DNA from: GCA-2711565 sp963664245 | GTDB lineage: Bacteria > Bacteroidota > Bacteroidia > Bacteroidales > GCA-2711565 | Direction of reading: 5' to 3' | DNA length: 64,000 bases | Assembly: GCA_963664245.1 (NCBI GenBank) | Contig: OY760934.1 | Coordinates: forward strand, 434,001-498,000 | In this document: piece after piece, positions 63,730 through 64,000 of the stretch | Numbering within the stretch: the first letter of the stretch is position 1 | How the letters are laid out: each line of letters opens with the position of its first letter | Notes under the pieces: generated by a model | Told to the model about the DNA's origin: nothing | Databases searched by the model: none | What the model saw: the letters and a program-made list of their open reading frames with translations, nothing else | Made by a program: the position numbers and the translations under genes

Positions 63730-64000
63730 TTACAGAGAAATTTAAAAACCTATTTGATTTTGCTCCAAAATCAGGCATTAAAGCTGGTGAAGGTTTGAAT
63801 GAGGGTAATTTTCCCTTTTTCACTTCGAGTTCAGTTCTGTCAAAACGAATAGATAAAGCTTTATATAATGACGATGCATTAATATTTGGCACTGGAGGAA
63901 GTGCAAGTATTCATTTTGCAGGTGAACCATTTTCAACTTCTACCGATTGTATTGTAGCTATTACAAAATCTGAAGAACTAAATGCCAAGTTTGTCTATTA
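63726..64000 (+). CDS. hsdS: Type I specificity subunit, 3' end outside window
   Basis: The open frame runs from the ATG at 63726 off the window edge (91 codons). The segment FPFFTSSSVLSKRID, DALIFGTGGSASIHFAG and FSTSTDCIVAITKS is the start of a target-recognition domain of the methylase_S family. HsdS defines the recognition sequence of the complex. The start overlaps the hsdM stop, so production depends on translation through the second part of hsdM. Confidence 0.9.
   Translation, partial: MITEKFKNLFDFAPKSGIKAGEGLNEGNFPFFTSSSVLSKRIDKALYNDDALIFGTGGSASIHFAGEPFSTSTDCIVAITKSEELNAKFVY

Larger units (their letters stand above)
46046..64000. mobile_element. Accessory region / genomic island, right end beyond the window
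   Basis: From tRNA-Pro onward gene content switches to excisionase-like, primase, RadC-like, IS110, cassette-type and restriction-modification genes, with lower GC, many unknowns and wide spacers. No integrase or right attachment site is visible, so the extent is a minimum and the region may combine more than one element. Confidence 0.7.

Noticed and set aside
46046..64000. CRISPR array
   Set aside because: The repeats found are long, few and placed before genes; no short regularly spaced repeat-spacer pattern exists and there are no cas genes.

Overview
The window is a chromosomal segment of a Bacteroidota bacterium, probably Bacteroidales/Marinilabiliales. The evidence is a type III glutamine synthetase, a DUF4831 protein, BtuB/BtuG-type B12 uptake genes, lipoproteins with acidic residues after the lipidated Cys, almost no Shine-Dalgarno sites, and repeated -7 promoter elements of the Bacteroidota form TAnnTTTG. 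These elements precede kdsA, gmhA, the SRP RNA, tRNA genes, ugd, the B12 leader and others. The species cannot be fixed from sequence alone.

1-46045 is core genome. It holds rarA; an FtsX-type ABC permease opposite an NtrC-type regulator and kinase, with a readable sigma-54 promoter and paired enhancer sites; kdsA; glnN with a sodium symporter; and a complete GDP-D-glycero-alpha-D-manno-heptose set (gmhA, hddA, gmhB, hddC) with two glycosyltransferases. Then come the small SRP RNA, tsaC, tRNA-Lys and a decayed IS256-type transposase. A six-gene minus-strand operon under a cobalamin riboswitch follows: btuB, BtuG-like propeller, DUF6580 membrane protein, PKD lipoprotein and two paralogous leucine-rich lipoproteins. 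Next are nucleotide-sugar genes (ugd, UDP-xylose synthase-like, rfbD-like, phosphohexomutase), sucC, a LolD-type ATPase, an eleven-repeat secreted protein, a class V aminotransferase, a Fib_succ_major lipoprotein, a membrane metallophosphoesterase, a CYTH protein, tRNA-Ser and tRNA-Pro.

From tRNA-Pro to the right edge (46046-64000) the DNA is accessory and AT-rich. The first part has mobile-element functions: excisionase-like HTH, primase/helicase, RadC-like JAB protein and small unknowns. From about 51.6 kb the layout changes to gene cassettes. Each of two cassettes starts with GTT plus six bases whose reverse complement lies just after its last gene, at the start of a spacer that ends in the next GTT. 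That is the attC logic of integrons. One spacer folds into a 19-nt-arm hairpin. An approximately 240-bp spacer sequence occurs twice.

The cassettes carry a DUF1493-like/membrane protein pair, an unknown protein with a possible PD-(D/E)XK site, and a tight three-gene operon: nucleoid-associated-protein (NdpA/PF04245) homologue, RelA/SpoT-domain synthetase, second NdpA homologue. This operon is the best candidate for an undescribed system. An IS110-family element with a structured, bridge-RNA-like leader lies directly against one attC-like site. The last cassette start is followed by a type I restriction-modification operon (hsdR, hsdM, hsdS). Its hsdM is split by a one-base shift at a T run, and hsdS is cut by the window edge. 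No integron or tyrosine integrase is visible, so the mobilising enzyme must be encoded elsewhere.
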